A stretch of DNA of 38,255 bases from Priapulus caudatus (lineage: Eukaryota; Priapulida; Priapulimorpha; Priapulimorphida; Priapulidae), in the NCBI RefSeq assembly GCF_000485595.1, contig NW_014578710.1:18723-56977 (forward strand). Direction: 5' to 3'. Position numbers and translations under genes: made by a program. The notes under the pieces were generated by a model. The model was not told where the DNA came from, made no database searches, and saw nothing but the letters and a program-made list of their open reading frames with translations. Below are positions 28,801 through 33,660 of the stretch, in pieces. Numbering within the stretch: position 1 is the stretch's first letter; every line of letters begins with the position of its first letter.

Positions 28801-31795
28801 GTTTTGGGAGATTTATAATTATTGGACAGAATTCTAATCTCAGACTGCACAATGAAAGAGTAATGCTATAGAAGGGCAAGAAGTCACTTAATGTACTATA
28901 CTACTATTTAGGCGGATTTACTGTCCTCACATCGACAGTTTGTCACCAAGGCTGACATGGTGGAGTTGAATGACAGCGTCGGTCACCGTGGCGACAACCT
29001 AACCATGTTCCTCTTCAATGATAGGCTCGAGGTGAGTGTGCTTCTACAGAAAGTGAATGCGCTGTGTCAGGTATTGTTCTGGAGATCAGTACTGGCAGTT
29101 TACGTGTCAGCACAGGCTACTTGGATGCTAAATGCAACAGACTGATGCAAAAGTCCATGACAATCTATGTTGGCAATTGAATTTTTCTTTCCATTTTTCT
29201 GTGAATATTTGTGATCTCGTTGTAAGAATATAATTGTAATGGATCGTACCTGTCTTCAGCATTCATGCTCGGGATGCGCAGCAGCAGCACCGGTAAATGT
29301 GTTCCCTTTCTGCTCACCTTTGTATCACAATAATATATATATACATATATGTGTGTGTGTGAAAATAATTCATATGAACGCACATTGTCATTCACAAATA
29401 CTACCCCTCAATTACACTTCCACTGTTGTGTCACTGTATATAAAGTTGCTTTCACAAAAACTAATGCAGAACTAGCCGCTCCCGCACTCGCCGCTTCGAG
29501 TGTGCTGTGTCGCCATTATAATGGTATATATAGAAGGTAGGAAACTCCGCCGCATGATTTTCGCCGATCCGCACGTAAGTGCAACAGTTCTTTGTAATGT
29601 GACTTCAAACTCAGAAGTTTCGCAGTTCTTTATTACCATTTTTTTGCTGTTTATGATTCCCAGTTTTTCCCCGCGGGCGACCGCCGCAGAGCGTGATTGG
29701 CTGCAGGCAGATCGCATCATCTCCAGTTGTCTCCAGTCTCCAATCGCGCTCCGCGGCGCCCAACGCGGGGTCATTCGGACTTGTGAACGGTATACATTCC
29801 TGCAGAAACGGCACGAACTGCAAAACTTTTGAGTTTGAAGTCACATTACGAAGAAAGGTTGTACTTCTTGGCCACGGTAGTTACATAGTTGTGTTCAGTG
29901 GACTATAGAGGGCAGAACGAGCCAAAAATCGAGGTCGTAGAGGCGTGACAAGTTTGAGAAATCTGAAAGAAGTGAGGAGCGTTCGGCGAAAATCGTGCAG
30001 CGGAGTTTCATACCTTCTTCTATATATACCATTATAATGGCGACACAGCACACTCGCAGCGGCAAGTGCGGGAGCGGCTAGTTTTGCATTAGTTTTTGTG
30101 AAAGCAAGTTGATATACAGACTATTATTTTCAGTTTTTACTGACTGTCCCAAGTGCCTGTCGATGTGGGGTATTGAATAATCCTGATCAATAGCAAAACA
30201 GTTAAAACTGATGTTAGACTGACTGGTAGTATGTATATGTACGAGAGTTATACAGAGAATAATTAACTGAATGAGTTTTTCTAACATTTAATTTATCTAA
30301 TCTCAGCATAGGTTTAAACATTCGCCGAATCATTATTTGCATAATGTATTTATCCTCAATTTAAAATCATAAAAACCACCTTTCATTGTGAAATGATTGC
30401 GGCTGCATTGGTACCTCAACAGTTGTACGCAGTTGTATGGCTAGTAAGATACAGGATCTCATTTCATCAATTCTCAGATCTGTAAACGAAGGATGAAGGT
30501 GATAAATTCAATGAAGAGTCCAGTAGCTGCAGCCGCAGCTACCATCAGCAGCTTGCAAAAGTGCTACAAACACGTCGAACTGATCCACTTGTCGCACATT
30601 CGCAGGGTGGTGGATATTCAACAGACGGAAGGTAAGGATGGACCAAAAAGAGAAAAGTTGCATGGTTGTCCAAAGAATCATCTTTCAAATGTTTCGAAAA
30701 TATGATAACCTAGTAAAATACAGTCTAACCTTCATGCTGATAGGCTACTTATTACAACAACCTGAAAATTCGTGTGGTTTTATGCTTTTCTGGGATATGA
30801 AATGGCAAAAAATGCAGCCACATTATTAATGCCTTAACGATTGCCTTGTAATTAGACCTCAGATGCAAGTGTATCTAATTCTGACAAAAGTGCACCTGGG
30901 ACATGTGGCCCTAGATTGGTCCTGTGTCTCTATAACACAATAAAAGTTACTGTTAACAAAGTGTAGAACAGGGTCTTTTGAGAGACAAGTGACATCAACA
31001 TGTAACCAATAACAAGAAATCAACAAAGACATGACAGTCGTTGATTATGTTGATGAAATATTACAAGTCAGTGTTATAAGACATGTTAGCCTTATTGTTA
31101 ATACCTGCTGTAACGTAAACAATACTCGTAAGTAATTCAATTGTCAGAAAAATATGAAAAAGAGGTTCATTGAAATCCTTATGAATACACGAATAAATAA
31201 AGTGTTTTGATTAACGTTGCGATTTCGTCGGTCAGCTCAGCCAACAGCCAATGTCATAGGCCCAGGCAGACTGGGTTCATCCTATGCGAGCGGTAGGACT
31301 CACATCAGTCGTACTGTCATAATGAACGGACAACGATAGCATTAACCTGACCTGAATAACTAGCACAATATATTCTTAGTAGACAAAAGTAACATTAGGT
31401 CACATATATCATCAGCTAGAACACTCGGCTGACGTCACTCACGTTGATTGTATGGATCGTGTGCCCATGAGTATTTAGACTGTTTATACCTTGATAATTG
31501 AATAACGCATATGATATTTGTTTGGCCTTAGGTACAAACGCATTGTGTTAGAGGTAACAAAACTGTCGTAACAAAAAATTTGTAAGCATAGCACCCATCA
31601 GATATGACTCCAAAGATGTAGTACTGTTATCATGTTTCAGATTGCAGGAACGTGTTTGCACTGGTCATCAAATCAGCAGCAGACATGAAGGAAAGGCTGT
31701 TTGTGTTTACGTTGGTCAGTGAAGATGTCCCAAAGACAACTGTCCTGCGACTCATTTGTAGACACATGGCGAACACCGTTTGCAGAACAGACGCG
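1131..31795 (+). CDS. ECT2: ECT2-like Rho guanine-nucleotide exchange factor, 17 exons, 3' end outside window
   Basis: Join: 1131-1239, 5449-5531, 5809-5985, 8018-8107, 8730-8837, 10064-10165, 10730-10945, 11105-11405, 11732-11868, 13217-13405, 15374-15484, 18984-19080, 21472-21553, 23125-23203, 28912-29031, 30478-30631, 31641-31795. The model gives 770 residues with consistent phases and no stop. ECT2 activates RhoA (and Cdc42) at the equatorial cortex in cytokinesis; its BRCT repeats bind phosphorylated RACGAP1/CYK4 of centralspindlin. Seen here: BRCT0 about 42-120, BRCT1 about 140-215, BRCT2 about 232-317, basic stretch 338-346 with a second cluster at 367-369, DH about 421-612, PH about 640-770. 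T145 and K187 fit the two phosphopeptide-binding residues of human BRCT1 (T153, K195), with the same spacing of 42. T408-P409 lies where the human CDK1 site upstream of the DH sits (inference). Human ECT2 is about 880-915 residues, so the tail is missing. Confidence is very high for identity and lower for exon 1. Confidence 0.95.
1240..2594. other. Intron 1, left part: no gene seen
   Basis: 1290-1420 holds degenerate repeats of a CGCGAAAATAA-like unit. 2030-2110 is a purine/G-rich stretch of repeat type. No exon could be supported. Confidence 0.5.
2598..4483. mobile_element. 1.9-kb inverted-repeat DNA transposon with decayed ORF
   Basis: TAGGAGTGGGCTATA near 2603 recurs inverted near 4468-4482. 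The match continues inwards, with differences, for about 130 bases on each side (for example ACATGAAAT and GAGGTCC against AAGGTCC). The internal region holds a worn coding sequence. Flanking ATAATA occurs on both sides, but the exact target duplication is unclear. Confidence 0.75.
2940..4092 (+). pseudogene. Decayed ORF of an uncharacterised transposon-associated protein
   Basis: Protein-like segments appear in order on the + strand but in changing frames with stops. About 3380-3480 reads LAEQFDLILAEAGVHMSFSL and continues YKEKRF. About 3508-3570 reads YLKQLLAQTPLNNLLLLPKN. 3950-4092 reads IDENGDGTYRVDHL, then TGDQIWQRPPGTDDIQD and EQQIVPVAV, followed by a stop. From memory this C-terminal pattern (VDHL, a WRRP-like motif, DDIQD, QIVPV) belongs to repetitive, uncharacterised proteins common in marine invertebrates. 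Function unknown. A run of 12 G near 3911 disrupts one frame. No intact product is possible. Confidence 0.55.
4484..5448. other. Intron 1, right part, with one candidate cassette exon
   Basis: Mostly AT-rich with no repeat recognised. 5171-5239 is a more GC-rich, codon-like stretch treated in the findings. Nothing else could be supported. Confidence 0.4.
5449..5531 (+). CDS. ECT2: ECT2 exon 2 (start of BRCT0, residues 37-64)
   Basis: Acceptor TTTTTACAG, donor GTAATT. The exon enters in phase 1 and leaves in phase 0. It encodes TSQNIETRICVVGQ and a following helix ending in NSALK, which matches the IETRVILV segment of vertebrate ECT2. This is the first beta strand and helix of the N-terminal BRCT0 repeat. 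Confidence 0.9.
5809..5985 (+). CDS. ECT2: ECT2 exon 3 (BRCT0, residues 65-123)
   Basis: Acceptor TATTTTCCCAG, donor GTTGAG (weak but phase-consistent). Phase 0 on both sides. It carries TVFVLEEF and GPNVFLECAEKDE, which match the NVFVVTDF and GPPVVLNCSQKGE segments of human ECT2. The second part links BRCT0 to BRCT1. It appears shorter between the first helix and the acidic strand than the longest human isoform. Confidence 0.93.
5986..6408. other. Intron sequence, nothing recognised
   Basis: AT-rich, with no ORF, repeat or RNA gene that I can support. Confidence 0.5.
6409..7580. mobile_element. TTAA-type inverted-repeat element (outer), interrupted
   Basis: TTAA then AGCCGCACTATGCGCATCC starts at 6409, and the inverted form ends with TTAA at 7577-7580. 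The terminal inverted repeats run about 125 bp. TTAA duplication is typical of piggyBac and Kolobok-type elements. The interior is split by a second element at 6541-7217; without it, the element resembles the 0.5-kb copy at 19506-19999. Confidence 0.85.
6541..7217. mobile_element. TTAA-type element (inner) nested in the outer copy
   Basis: TTAA at 6541 and 7214 flanks inverted ends containing GATCATTGCGAG and CTCGCAATGATC. The host sequence reads GTTTGC-TTAA on the left and TTAA-AATCCACAAGAAA on the right. The related uninterrupted site at 19630-19655 reads GTTTGC-TTAA-AACTCACAAGAAA. Contains the hairpin GTCTCGCGGTACCGCGAG near 7001. Confidence 0.85.
7852..7890. repeat. (AT)n microsatellite
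   Basis: Uninterrupted TA dinucleotides, in the intron just before exon 4. Confidence 0.95.
8018..8107 (+). CDS. ECT2: ECT2 exon 4 (start of BRCT1, residues 124-153)
   Basis: Acceptor TTTTCTAG, donor GTATGT. Exactly 30 codons, phase 0/0. It includes NTRPLYC and VVCFTGFRKKEDL, nearly identical to the vertebrate protein. T145 in CFTGF corresponds to the phosphate-binding Thr of BRCT1 that contacts phosphorylated RACGAP1/CYK4. Confidence 0.97.
8108..8729. other. Intron sequence, nothing recognised
   Basis: No repeat, RNA or exon that I can support. Open frames here are short and not protein-like. Confidence 0.5.
8730..8837 (+). CDS. ECT2: ECT2 exon 5 (BRCT1 core, residues 154-189)
   Basis: Acceptor ACCTTACAG, donor GTAAGT. 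36 codons, phase 0/0. LVTLIHHMGGSIRKDF and VTHLV form the BRCT helix, GG turn and strand 3. K187 in SGEKYR lies 42 residues after T145, the same spacing as the second phosphopeptide-binding residue in human ECT2. Confidence 0.97.
9153..9180 (-). mobile_element. Helitron-like 3' terminus (minus strand)
   Basis: Read on the minus strand: the hairpin GTCCGC-TTC-GCGGAC (9180-9166), then GGGTAACGT and CTAG (9156-9153). A short GC-rich hairpin about 10 bases before CTRR is the Helitron 3' signature. The other end, expected at a higher coordinate, was not found. Confidence 0.45.
9788..9827 (+). other. Hairpin copy 1 (stem TGGATCCGTGCGC)
   Basis: Perfect 13-bp inverted repeat, 9788-9800 with 9815-9827, closed by a further T-G wobble (9801 with 9814) and a 12-base loop starting GGCTT. 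A related hairpin lies at 23667-23731. Function unknown. Confidence 0.85.
10064..10165 (+). CDS. ECT2: ECT2 exon 6 (end of BRCT1, residues 190-223)
   Basis: Acceptor GATTCTTAG, donor GTAAGA. 34 codons, phase 0/0. AVSLGKPIM and EKWIEKTWEERN provide the Trp-containing last helix of BRCT1 (human PEWIYKAWERRNE). Confidence 0.96.
10166..10729. other. Intron with a worn repeat
   Basis: About 10315-10450 resembles, with many changes, one arm of the palindromic element at 12561-13137 (shared spacing of ATTTATTAG, TATACCT, GTGATTTA and GAGCT blocks). No gene. Confidence 0.35.
10730..10945 (+). CDS. ECT2: ECT2 exon 7 (BRCT2, residues 224-295)
   Basis: Acceptor TTTCTTTACAG, donor GTAAAT. 72 codons, phase 0/0. 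The exon opens with the KVPPF linker, then SFLGFSDEEQKHMEEI, a GG turn and THLVVEE, all diagnostic of BRCT2 of ECT2. The initial ATG is internal, not a start. Confidence 0.97.
11105..11405 (+). CDS. ECT2: ECT2 exon 8 (end of BRCT2, nuclear localisation stretch, residues 296-395)
   Basis: Acceptor TATTTGCAG, donor GTTAGC; phase 0 in, phase 1 out. It starts with WFWASIQIDA, the last BRCT2 helix. A low-complexity linker follows with the basic run RQRKRKRLKENLAQL (338-352) and a second cluster, TKRRS, at 366-370, matching the nuclear localisation region of vertebrate ECT2. SMSVGSL and ETPEH resemble the human SLSIGSL and NTPES linker motifs. Several Ser/Thr-Pro pairs are potential CDK sites (inference). 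Confidence 0.96.
11732..11868 (+). CDS. ECT2: ECT2 exon 9 (linker and start of DH domain, residues 396-441)
   Basis: Acceptor TTTTTTGGGACAG; enters in phase 1, where G plus AT gives Asp, and leaves in phase 0 at GTTTAT. It carries STP (T408), placed like human CDK1 site T341, and then ELLETETNYVNIL, the first conserved helix (CR1) of the RhoGEF DH domain. Confidence 0.95.
11869..12558. other. Intron sequence, nothing recognised
   Basis: AT-rich; no exon or repeat supported. Confidence 0.45.
12561..13137. mobile_element. Foldback-like palindromic element, about 577 bp
   Basis: The left arm (12561-12738) and right arm (12961-13137) are inverted copies of about 175 bp with scattered differences. 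Examples are ACCCGCAATCCGGAGATACA at 12713 against its complement at 12966, and AATAAACAAGGGAAATTCGTC near the outer ends. The loop of about 220 bp is GC-richer and encodes nothing recognisable. Confidence 0.85.
13217..13405 (+). CDS. ECT2: ECT2 exon 10 (DH domain, residues 442-504)
   Basis: Acceptor ATGTTACAG, donor GTAAGT. 63 codons, phase 0/0. GGPLLSPTEIKLIFGNLP followed by a heptad-like helix and WDDNKSIGNIIL matches the human DH segment GGPILAPEEIKTIFGSIP and WDESKSIGDIFL. Confidence 0.97.
13530..13800. repeat. Paired small hairpins with a shared GGGCTGGTAA / GGCCGGTG motif
   Basis: GGGCTGGTAACATTGGC with CCGGCCCTCCGAGCCGGTG at 13537-13580 and GGGCTGGTAAAGAATTGC with TTACCAGCCCTCTGGGCCGG at 13754-13795 share ends and self-complementarity. 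They may bound a worn element of about 260 bp. Origin unknown. Confidence 0.4.
13871..15199 (+). mobile_element. TTAA family A element, copy 1, split by a nested insertion
   Basis: Ends TTAA-AGGG at 13871 and CTAGAGGCTACTGTCC-TTTTAA at 15199. The interior aligns with the copies at 32161-32742 (same direction) and 35165-35785 (inverted). About 603 bp once the nested element is discounted. No coding capacity seen, so non-autonomous. Confidence 0.9.
14417..15135. mobile_element. 719-bp inverted-repeat element nested in family A copy 1
   Basis: Starts CAAGAGC and ends GCTCTTG, with inverted arms of about 260 bp on each side and a 200-bp centre rich in CACC repeats. The target ACGATTT is duplicated at 14410-14416 and 15136-15142; family A copies 2 and 3 show the undisturbed GACGATTTTGTTATA-type site. 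A 7-8 bp duplication suggests a hAT-, P- or similar class transposase (inference). Confidence 0.9.
15374..15484 (+). CDS. ECT2: ECT2 exon 11 (DH domain, residues 505-541)
   Basis: Acceptor GAACTTTTCAG, donor GTATGG. 37 codons, phase 0/0. AYPPFVNFFEKTKEAL and NTRFHAFLK correspond to human TYPPFVNFFEMSKETI and KPRFHAFLK in the middle of the DH domain. Confidence 0.97.
15709..16360 (+). repeat. CTTGACATCGTCAAG repeat, copy 1, containing the gap
   Basis: It opens with the hairpin-forming AGCTCACCTTGACATCGTCA and continues GAGCTATTGCCATGG, then GTCCGTCCGTC. It ends with GGTGAGCTACAGTGTCATTG, then ACACTTTCATT. Copy 2 at 20383-21403 has the same order. Unknown bases fill 15843-16294. Confidence 0.85.
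15843..16294. other. Assembly gap of 452 N
   Basis: Unknown bases inside a repeat copy. Flanking repeat ends match copy 2, so the missing DNA is most likely repeat. No ECT2 exon is expected here, because exons 11 and 12 join directly. Confidence 0.95.
16415..17442. other. Intron sequence, nothing recognised
   Basis: No exon, RNA gene or repeat supported; short open frames look random. Confidence 0.45.
17443..18284 (-). mobile_element. TTAA element, solo copy of the inner family of 6541-7217
   Basis: TTAA-AGCGTGTATTGCGAG at 17443 and CTCAATACACGCT-TTAA at 18284. The interior is the reverse complement of 6560-7190 with differences, for example GACGCCATTTGTGATTT at 18081 against the complement near 6730. 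It carries an extra (CAT)n tract and about 150 unrelated bases near 17680-17830. Confidence 0.85.
18380..18640 (-). pseudogene. LINE reverse-transcriptase remnant
   Basis: On the minus strand, about 18540 to 18475 reads HNQHGFHNGFSTVTLLINVL, which fits the QHGFRKGFSTVTQL-type motif of CR1/Jockey-group LINE reverse transcriptases. Further on, about 18445 to 18380, after a frameshift, it reads DSSKAFSKVHHNLLILK, the F-DFSKAFD-VPH-LL block. Stops and frameshifts show that it is dead. Ends were not defined. Confidence 0.75.
18984..19080 (+). CDS. ECT2: ECT2 exon 12 (DH domain CR3, residues 542-573)
   Basis: Acceptor TTTTATTGCATTAG, donor GTACGG; phase 0 in, phase 1 out. KPECGRQSLMELLIRPVQRL contains the most conserved DH helix (residues 557-566), which contacts the GTPase switch regions. 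A different frame over the same bases stays open for longer but has no such similarity. Confidence 0.96.
19506..19999. mobile_element. Outer-family element copy 2 (about 0.5 kb), uninterrupted
   Basis: AAGCCGCACAATGCGCATCC at 19506 and its inverted form ending near 19999, with arms of about 125 bp as in 6409-7580. It retains the empty TTAA at 19634 where copy 1 is interrupted. TTAA duplications at its own ends are no longer readable. Confidence 0.85.
20000..20382. other. Intron sequence, possible worn repeat
   Basis: The stretch CACCTGGCCAGAAGGTCTGC to AATGGTGCAATTTGGTGCAT looks repeat-like. I cannot assign it. Confidence 0.3.
20383..21403 (+). repeat. CTTGACATCGTCAAG repeat, copy 2, with internal tandem units
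   Basis: Same ends as copy 1. Inside, a unit beginning CTACGGTCAACGATAACTCA occurs at 20464 and again at 20786, about 323 bases apart, nearly identical for about 155 bases to GGCAAAAA-TGAAAATGGCCA. A third, partial unit (CAGTTGTTACTCCTATGGGA) occurs at 21005. The right end forms the hairpin AGTGTCATTGACACT. No coding capacity seen. Confidence 0.9.
21472..21553 (+). CDS. ECT2: ECT2 exon 13 (DH domain, residues 574-601)
   Basis: Acceptor TCCTTCTTTTAG, donor GTAACC; phase 1 in (Asp across the junction), phase 2 out. LLKHTP and ALDKAIEALKEVM match the human LKKHT and TLEKAIGSLKEVM segment in the C-terminal part of the DH domain. Confidence 0.95.
21554..21983. other. Intron sequence, nothing recognised
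   Basis: No feature supported between exon 13 and the MITE at 21989. Confidence 0.45.
21989..22249. mobile_element. hAT-like MITE, 261 bp
   Basis: Ends CAGGGTTCTGCCCA and TGGGCAGAACCTTG are inverted repeats, flanked by GGTAC at 21984-21988 and 22250-22254. CAGGGTT termini are common among hAT elements, though the duplication here reads as 5-6 rather than 8 bases. The interior is GC-rich, with ATGCCCCCGAACCCCCC. Confidence 0.7.
22255..23124. other. Intron sequence, possible worn transposon
   Basis: 22340-22620 has repeated TGACCT and CCTCTGAGGTCA words, recalling other worn repeats, but ends could not be placed. The rest is unremarkable. Confidence 0.3.
23125..23203 (+). CDS. ECT2: ECT2 exon 14 (end of DH, DH-PH linker, residues 601-627)
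   Basis: Acceptor TTTATTTATTGCAG, donor GTAAGT; phase 2 in (Arg split over the junction), phase 0 out. HINEDKRKTEGQ is almost identical to human HINEDKRKTEAQ. FDIVNDIDNCP leads into the PH domain. Confidence 0.96.
23667..23731 (+). other. Hairpin copy 2 (extended stem)
   Basis: A 14-bp stem, 23679-23692 with 23706-23719 (TTGATCCGTGCGCC), has a 13-base loop starting GGCCTT. A symmetric AA/AA internal loop and a second 10-bp stem follow: CGCTGGCAGC at 23667-23676 with GCTGCCAGCG at 23722-23731. The inner stem and loop start match the hairpin at 9788-9827. Function unknown. Confidence 0.85.
24236..25298 (+). mobile_element. Possible Helitron-like element; only the 3' end is supported
   Basis: CCCGG-GCAACG-CCGGG (25272-25287) is a hairpin followed by TGTCCTG and CTAG (25295-25298), the Helitron 3' signature. 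GGTTACACCTCTCGTTGT near 24252 recurs as GGTTACACCTCCCGTTGTCA near 24910, suggesting an internal duplication. The left boundary is a guess. GATA repeats lie at 25194-25216. Confidence 0.4.
24281..24535. repeat. (CA)n-rich microsatellite block
   Basis: Long imperfect CA/CACG tracts; the complementary TG type follows at 24620-24672. Open frames here are artefacts of the repeat. Confidence 0.95.
25508..27082 (+). repeat. Inverted-repeat-bounded tandem array, unit about 125-155 bp, six copies
   Basis: Bounded by TGTATCCCCCGCGA at 25509 and TCGCGGGGGATACA at 27068. The units repeat CTATAACTCGGCCCC, AACTTGGTATACTTACACAT and GTGTGTCGCGTACCAAAACC. Copies begin near 25600, 25755, 25882, 26677, 26818 and 26958. 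A TTGACCTTGACCTTGA sub-repeat sits between units. The array is split by an element at 25977-26623. Confidence 0.9.
25977..26623. mobile_element. 647-bp inverted-repeat element inside the tandem array
   Basis: Starts GGCCCGTTGTCAGAAAC and ends GTTTCTGACAACAGGCC. CCAGG is duplicated at 25972-25976 and 26624-26628, and the array resumes in register (ACCAGG-TCACTGC). The interior is AT-rich with CTTAACTTAAG-like words. No transposase seen. Confidence 0.9.
27083..27828. other. Intron sequence with a short tandem
   Basis: A duplicated CTGCCAGGTTGTGCCA lies at about 27653-27690. Nothing else recognised. Confidence 0.4.
27829..28320. mobile_element. MITE-like element, about 490 bp, ends GGGCCATAAT / ATTGTGGCC
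   Basis: GGGCCATAATAAAAA with GTTTGCCCTCACACGACCGA near 27831-27877 recurs inverted as CTGGGTCGGGTGAGGGCAAA, then CTTTTTTTAATTGTGGCC, at 28273-28318. AT-rich interior, no ORF. Confidence 0.75.
28321..28911. other. Intron sequence, nothing recognised
   Basis: AT-rich with no repeat or exon supported. Confidence 0.45.
28912..29031 (+). CDS. ECT2: ECT2 exon 15 (start of PH domain, residues 628-667)
   Basis: Acceptor CTACTATTTAG, donor GTGAGT. 40 codons, phase 0/0. ADLLSSHRQFV and NLTMFLFNDRLE give the first PH strands (human ANLLSSHRSLV, TLFLFNDCLE). The intron before it, 5.7 kb, is the second longest between placed coding exons and carries the tandem array at 25.5-27.1 kb. Confidence 0.96.
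29434..30119. mobile_element. Nearly palindromic foldback element, 686 bp
   Basis: CTGTATATAAAGTTGCTTTC at 29434 faces its inverse ending near 30119. The arms continue through AACTAGCCGCTCCCGCACT, CGCCATTATAATGGTATATA and GGAAACTCCGC-GCATGATTTTC. Inner blocks also pair (TGTAATGTGACTTCAAACTC with GAGTTTGAAGTCACATTACG), and so do GCAGAGCGTGATTGG and CCAATCGCGCTCCGC at the centre. Open frames in it are by-products of the symmetry. Confidence 0.9.
30478..30631 (+). CDS. ECT2: ECT2 exon 16 (PH domain, residues 668-718)
   Basis: Acceptor ATTCTCAG, donor GTAAGG; phase 0 in, phase 1 out. ICKRRMKVI, an Ala-rich loop, and HVELIHLSHIRRVVDIQQTE match the human IARKRHKVI and HIHLMPLSQIKKVLDIRETE. Confidence 0.95.
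30632..31640. other. Intron sequence, nothing recognised
   Basis: No exon, repeat or RNA gene supported. Confidence 0.45.
31641..31795 (+). CDS. ECT2: ECT2 exon 17 (end of PH domain, residues 719-770); last exon found
   Basis: Acceptor ATCATGTTTCAG, donor GTAAGA; phase 1 in (Asp across the junction), phase 0 out. NVFALVIK and LRLICRHMANTVCRTDA match the human NAFALLV and LKMLCRHVANTICKADA, the C-terminal helix of the PH domain. A clean donor follows, so the gene continues. I found no exon for the basic C-terminal tail in 31796-38255. Confidence 0.95.
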
Positions 31796-32160
31796 GTAAG
31801 AGCTTAAAATGATACACTCAAGGTTTAATGCGAAATTATACCCATTTTTCATTAATAGTTTTATTTGAGAGCTGCAACCATATATGCCACCTCTGTATCT
31901 AGATATATTATGTATGATGTTTTCGATGCAGAATTTTATGTGGCACAGATTGTTGCTATGGGTGCGTTGATGGTATCAACATTCGCAGCGCCGCATATAA
32001 TAAACGAATGAGATGATGAAGAACTTATTAGCATGATGTAGAAGTGGAAAAACTGGCATGTAATCAACCTGCTGCACAGTATAATTGCTGTAAATAACCA
32101 AAACTATTTGTGCAATATGTTGGCTTTGTACATGTTCATGTCAATAAAAACTAAAGTAAG

Positions 32161-32742
32161 TTAAAGGAACAGTAGCCTCTAGGTTCTAGGGTTATTTTCA
32201 GCTAATTTAGGTTATAATTGCGCTACATAAAAAGTTTCATGGTTCAATCACCATTAGAAACTAACGACTACAGTTTGATTACAACGACGGTGGCGCCGCT
32301 CAAAGCGCACGATCTGAGAAGTTGCGCAAAACCACTTTCCAGCCAAGGGCTACAGACCGAGGGTATTTCTTATTTATTCATTTAAAAGCAAAAGGATTGT
32401 AATATCTTATAAGACACGACATATAGTTTCAGGTTATAATATGGATGAAATTTGCCCAGAAATGAATATCGTTCCGGTTAATAGCATTTAGGTTATAAAC
32501 TATAATTGCCTTTGGATTAGCCGCTCGGTCATTTACCTGCCAAAATAAAATGCAAATACGCAACTTTTTCAGGGTGCAGCATCGTCGCGGGTGTCATGGC
32601 GCCGTTCAACTTTCGTAGCGTTGATGTGTAATAATTAATTTAAGTATCTGGTGACACAATAGCATGTGGGTATAGACGATTTGTTATACAGTAAGTACAG
32701 TTGTATGCAGTTAAAAATCCTAGAGGCTACTGTCCCCTTTAA
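32161..32742 (+). mobile_element. TTAA family A element, copy 2 (582 bp)
   Basis: TTAA-AGGAACAGTAGCCTCTAG at 32161 and CTAGAGGCTACTGTCCCC-TTTAA to 32742. Uninterrupted; it shows the intact site (about 32678-32692) used by the nested insertion in copy 1. Confidence 0.92.
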
Positions 32743-33430
32743 ACCTAAATTCATTTCGTAGACAATAATCAGAAACAGGTATATCTTTCGATGAACGAGT
32801 TAGCGCAGAAATAGGGCATATGTTTTGCATGTGAGGTATATGTTTTCTTAACGTTCGTTTTCTTATGTTCTTGCGACCAAATAAAGCATTTTCTAACAAC
32901 TGGCAGCTTGCTAGTTGTGGGGGAATTTTATTTAATGTAAGATTTATCCAAAACCGATCAATAAACAATGGAATTTGGATTAAATAAAGCTAAGTGTCGG
33001 CAATAATGAGATGCCAATGCATGTAAAAATTAATATTATACCATCCATTTACAGATGCCATTGACATTTTGAAATGAATGCTGTAGTTACATACAAGCTA
33101 AACGTCTGTGATTCAGGCGGTAGCAGGGGGGTCGGTGGGGGCGGTCGCCCCCCCCCAAAAAAACGCGGGCCAAAAAGAGAGAGAGAGAAGAGAAAAAAAG
33201 TAAGAGGAACGTAGAAGAAAAAGAGCATAAAAAGACTGTTAAAAGAGTTAATAAACGAAACAACAGATATCTCCTTTTTAATTATTGTAAAAATTATTAT
33301 TGAAACCAGGAGTGACTGCCAAGAGCATATTAGTCCTCTCCAAAACGTACATGTGCTGTGCTGCGGTTGCAGGTAGAATTTACACACCAATATATCAAGC
33401 CTTCTTGCAGCAGATAGAAATTGTGTCTGT
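32743..33430. other. Intergenic or intronic, low complexity in part
   Basis: 33118-33165 has G and C runs (GGGGGCGGTCGCCCCCCCCC) and 33170-33235 a purine tract. These look like the ends of a worn repeat. No gene. Confidence 0.4.
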
Positions 33431-33436
33431 CTTGAC

Positions 33437-33610
33437 GCAGAAGTGAGATTTACGGATTATTTAATTGAACACGAATGCTTGCCTTGAGGGCGGCAACGCA
33501 TGCAAATGAACTTGTCTTTCAAGAAAATGTTCCAGACTCACAAATAGCCAAACAGTATGGTTGCAAACATACAAAAACACGTGAAATTGCTGAGAAATTT
33601 GCAAATTCTA
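33437..33610 (+). pseudogene. hAT/ZNF862-like transposase-derived protein remnant
   Basis: 33437-33487 reads AEVRFTDYLIEHECLP and then a stop. In another frame, 33490-33600 reads ANELVFQENVPDSQIAKQYG, then CKHTKTREIAEKFA. EVRFT-LIEHN-P followed by PDS-IAK-Y-C-RTKT is a familiar run in transposon-derived proteins annotated as ZNF862-like. The frameshift and stop show that it is dead. Family assignment is from memory. Confidence 0.6.
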
Positions 33611-33660
33611 TACCTTTGTTTAATACATGTATTATTTACCACAGCGTAACGCTGATAGGA

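Noticed and set aside
29500-29908. Several overlapping frames on both strands
   Set aside because: They fall within the palindromic element at 29434-30119 and mirror one another.
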